This document shows positions 15,077 to 15,371 of a stretch of DNA of 15,371 nt, piece after piece (position 1 is the stretch's first letter; each line of letters opens with the position of its first letter). The translations under genes were made by a program, and so were the position numbers. The stretch is from contig CAZMEX010000070.1 in NCBI GenBank assembly GCA_964565415.1, positions 1-15,371 on the forward strand, read 5' to 3'. This DNA is from JAIOSM01 sp964565415. GTDB lineage: Bacteria; Desulfobacterota; Desulfobacteria; Desulfobacterales; Desulfobacteraceae. The notes beneath the pieces are model-generated. The model did no database searches. It worked only from the letters and a program-made list of their open reading frames with translations, and was not told the origin of the DNA.

Positions 15077-15179
15077 TTTGTTATGTATTGATTCTCTCTT
15101 TTAATAAAGCCAAGCTATCTTATAGTCAGGTACTATGAATATATTTCAGTATAATTGATTTTAATTTATTATATATCAA

Positions 15180-15195
15180 AGCAAAGCCTGTGCCA
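15180..15195 (-). promoter_or_regulatory. Sigma-54 (-24/-12) promoter of the flagellar operon
   Basis: The minus strand reads TGGCACAGGCTTTGCT, matching TGGCAC-N5-TTGC in full. The GG (15194-15193) and GC (15182-15181) are separated by exactly ten bases, as sigma-54 requires. Transcription would begin near 15169, giving a leader of about 93 bases to the TTG or 138 to the GTG start of fliL. Sigma-54 control of middle flagellar genes is well known in polar flagellates. Confidence 0.85.
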
Positions 15196-15225
15196 AGCGA
15201 ATTAATTATTTTTACGATATCTCCA

Positions 15226-15238
15226 TACAATGTTGATA
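15226..15238 (-). promoter_or_regulatory. Possible IHF site
   Basis: The minus strand TATCAACATTGTA differs by one base from the IHF consensus WATCAANNNNTTR. It lies at about -57 to -69, between the sigma-54 promoter and the two upstream dyads, where DNA bending would bring a bound activator to the polymerase. Sequence match alone is weak in such AT-rich DNA. Confidence 0.3.
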
Positions 15239-15311
15239 CGGGACGATTTTATCTGGAATTATTTTGGTAAGGAGAGAAACTAAAAACATTGGAAGGCAAA
15301 TAGATAGCTGA

Positions 15312-15364
15312 TTTGTCAAAATGATGTCATGGATTACTAATGGTTTGTCATAATAATGACATTG
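15312..15364. promoter_or_regulatory. Paired FleQ-like activator sites
   Basis: TGTCAT-AATA-ATGACA (15346-15361) is a dyad with perfect 6-bp arms; its core GTCA-N6-TGAC matches the general form of the FleQ box. A second copy, GTCA-N6-TGTC (15315-15328), has one arm mismatch. The two 21-base surroundings (15312-15332 and 15344-15364) match at 17 positions. Their centres are 32 bp apart, about three helical turns, and about 152 and 184 bp upstream of the predicted start. This is the usual place for sigma-54 enhancer-binding proteins (FleQ/FlrA/FlrC type). The dyads are seen; the protein is inferred. Confidence 0.6.
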
Positions 15365-15371
15365 TTATAAA

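Noticed and set aside
15140..15178. A sigma-70 promoter (TTGATA ... TATACT) upstream of fliL
   Set aside because: The spacer is 20 bases, too long, and the DNA is so AT-rich that chance matches are expected.
15077..15371. A further gene at the right edge
   Set aside because: Neither strand has an open frame with a plausible start; the stretch is AT-rich and is explained by promoter elements.

Overview
The window reads as a chromosomal piece of a low-GC, flagellated Gram-negative bacterium, most likely a sulfate-reducer-type deltaproteobacterium (Desulfobacterota, Desulfobacteraceae-like). The placement rests on gene style and layout: a sigma-54 type promoter in front of the flagellar run, FlhF/FlhG next to FliA, and a SwrB-like gene after FliA. 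It is an inference and was not tested by any database search. Every gene recognised is on the minus strand, so transcription runs from high to low coordinates.

Right end (about 15371 to 15077): no gene is seen. It holds what looks like a complete sigma-54 promoter region: a TGGCAC-N5-TTGC element with exact -24/-12 spacing, a possible IHF site, and two FleQ-like dyads 32 bp apart at about -152 and -184.

Flagellar run (15076 to 942): fliL, fliM, fliN, fliO, fliP, fliQ, fliR, flhB, flhA, flhF, flhG and fliA, then a large unusual membrane protein, a small charged protein, a SwrB-like protein, a FliK-like protein and a stand-alone FlhB C-domain protein. Most genes overlap by 4-26 bases or are separated by under 60, so this is probably one operon. 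The products are the rotor switch (FliM/FliN), the export gate (FliOPQR, FlhB, FlhA), the number/position regulators (FlhF GTPase, FlhG ATPase), sigma-28 and accessory factors.

The most novel item is the 566-residue product at 3208-4908. Its very acidic cytoplasmic part carries five clear copies, plus one degraded copy, of the peptide that FliM uses at its N terminus to bind phospho-CheY. After one membrane helix it ends in a FliL-like periplasmic domain. This suggests a membrane-anchored, multivalent 'bait' that may bind CheY-P near the stator/rotor.

Left end (863 to 1): a tRNA-tuf operon with its own sigma-70 promoter, in the order tRNA-Thr(TGT), tRNA-Tyr(GTA), tRNA-Gly(TCC), tRNA-Thr(GGT), tuf. 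This is the same order as thrU-tyrU-glyT-thrT-tufB of E. coli. tuf is cut by the window edge. No CRISPR array, insertion sequence, prophage or rRNA gene was seen, and no gene-free stretch exceeds 300 bases.
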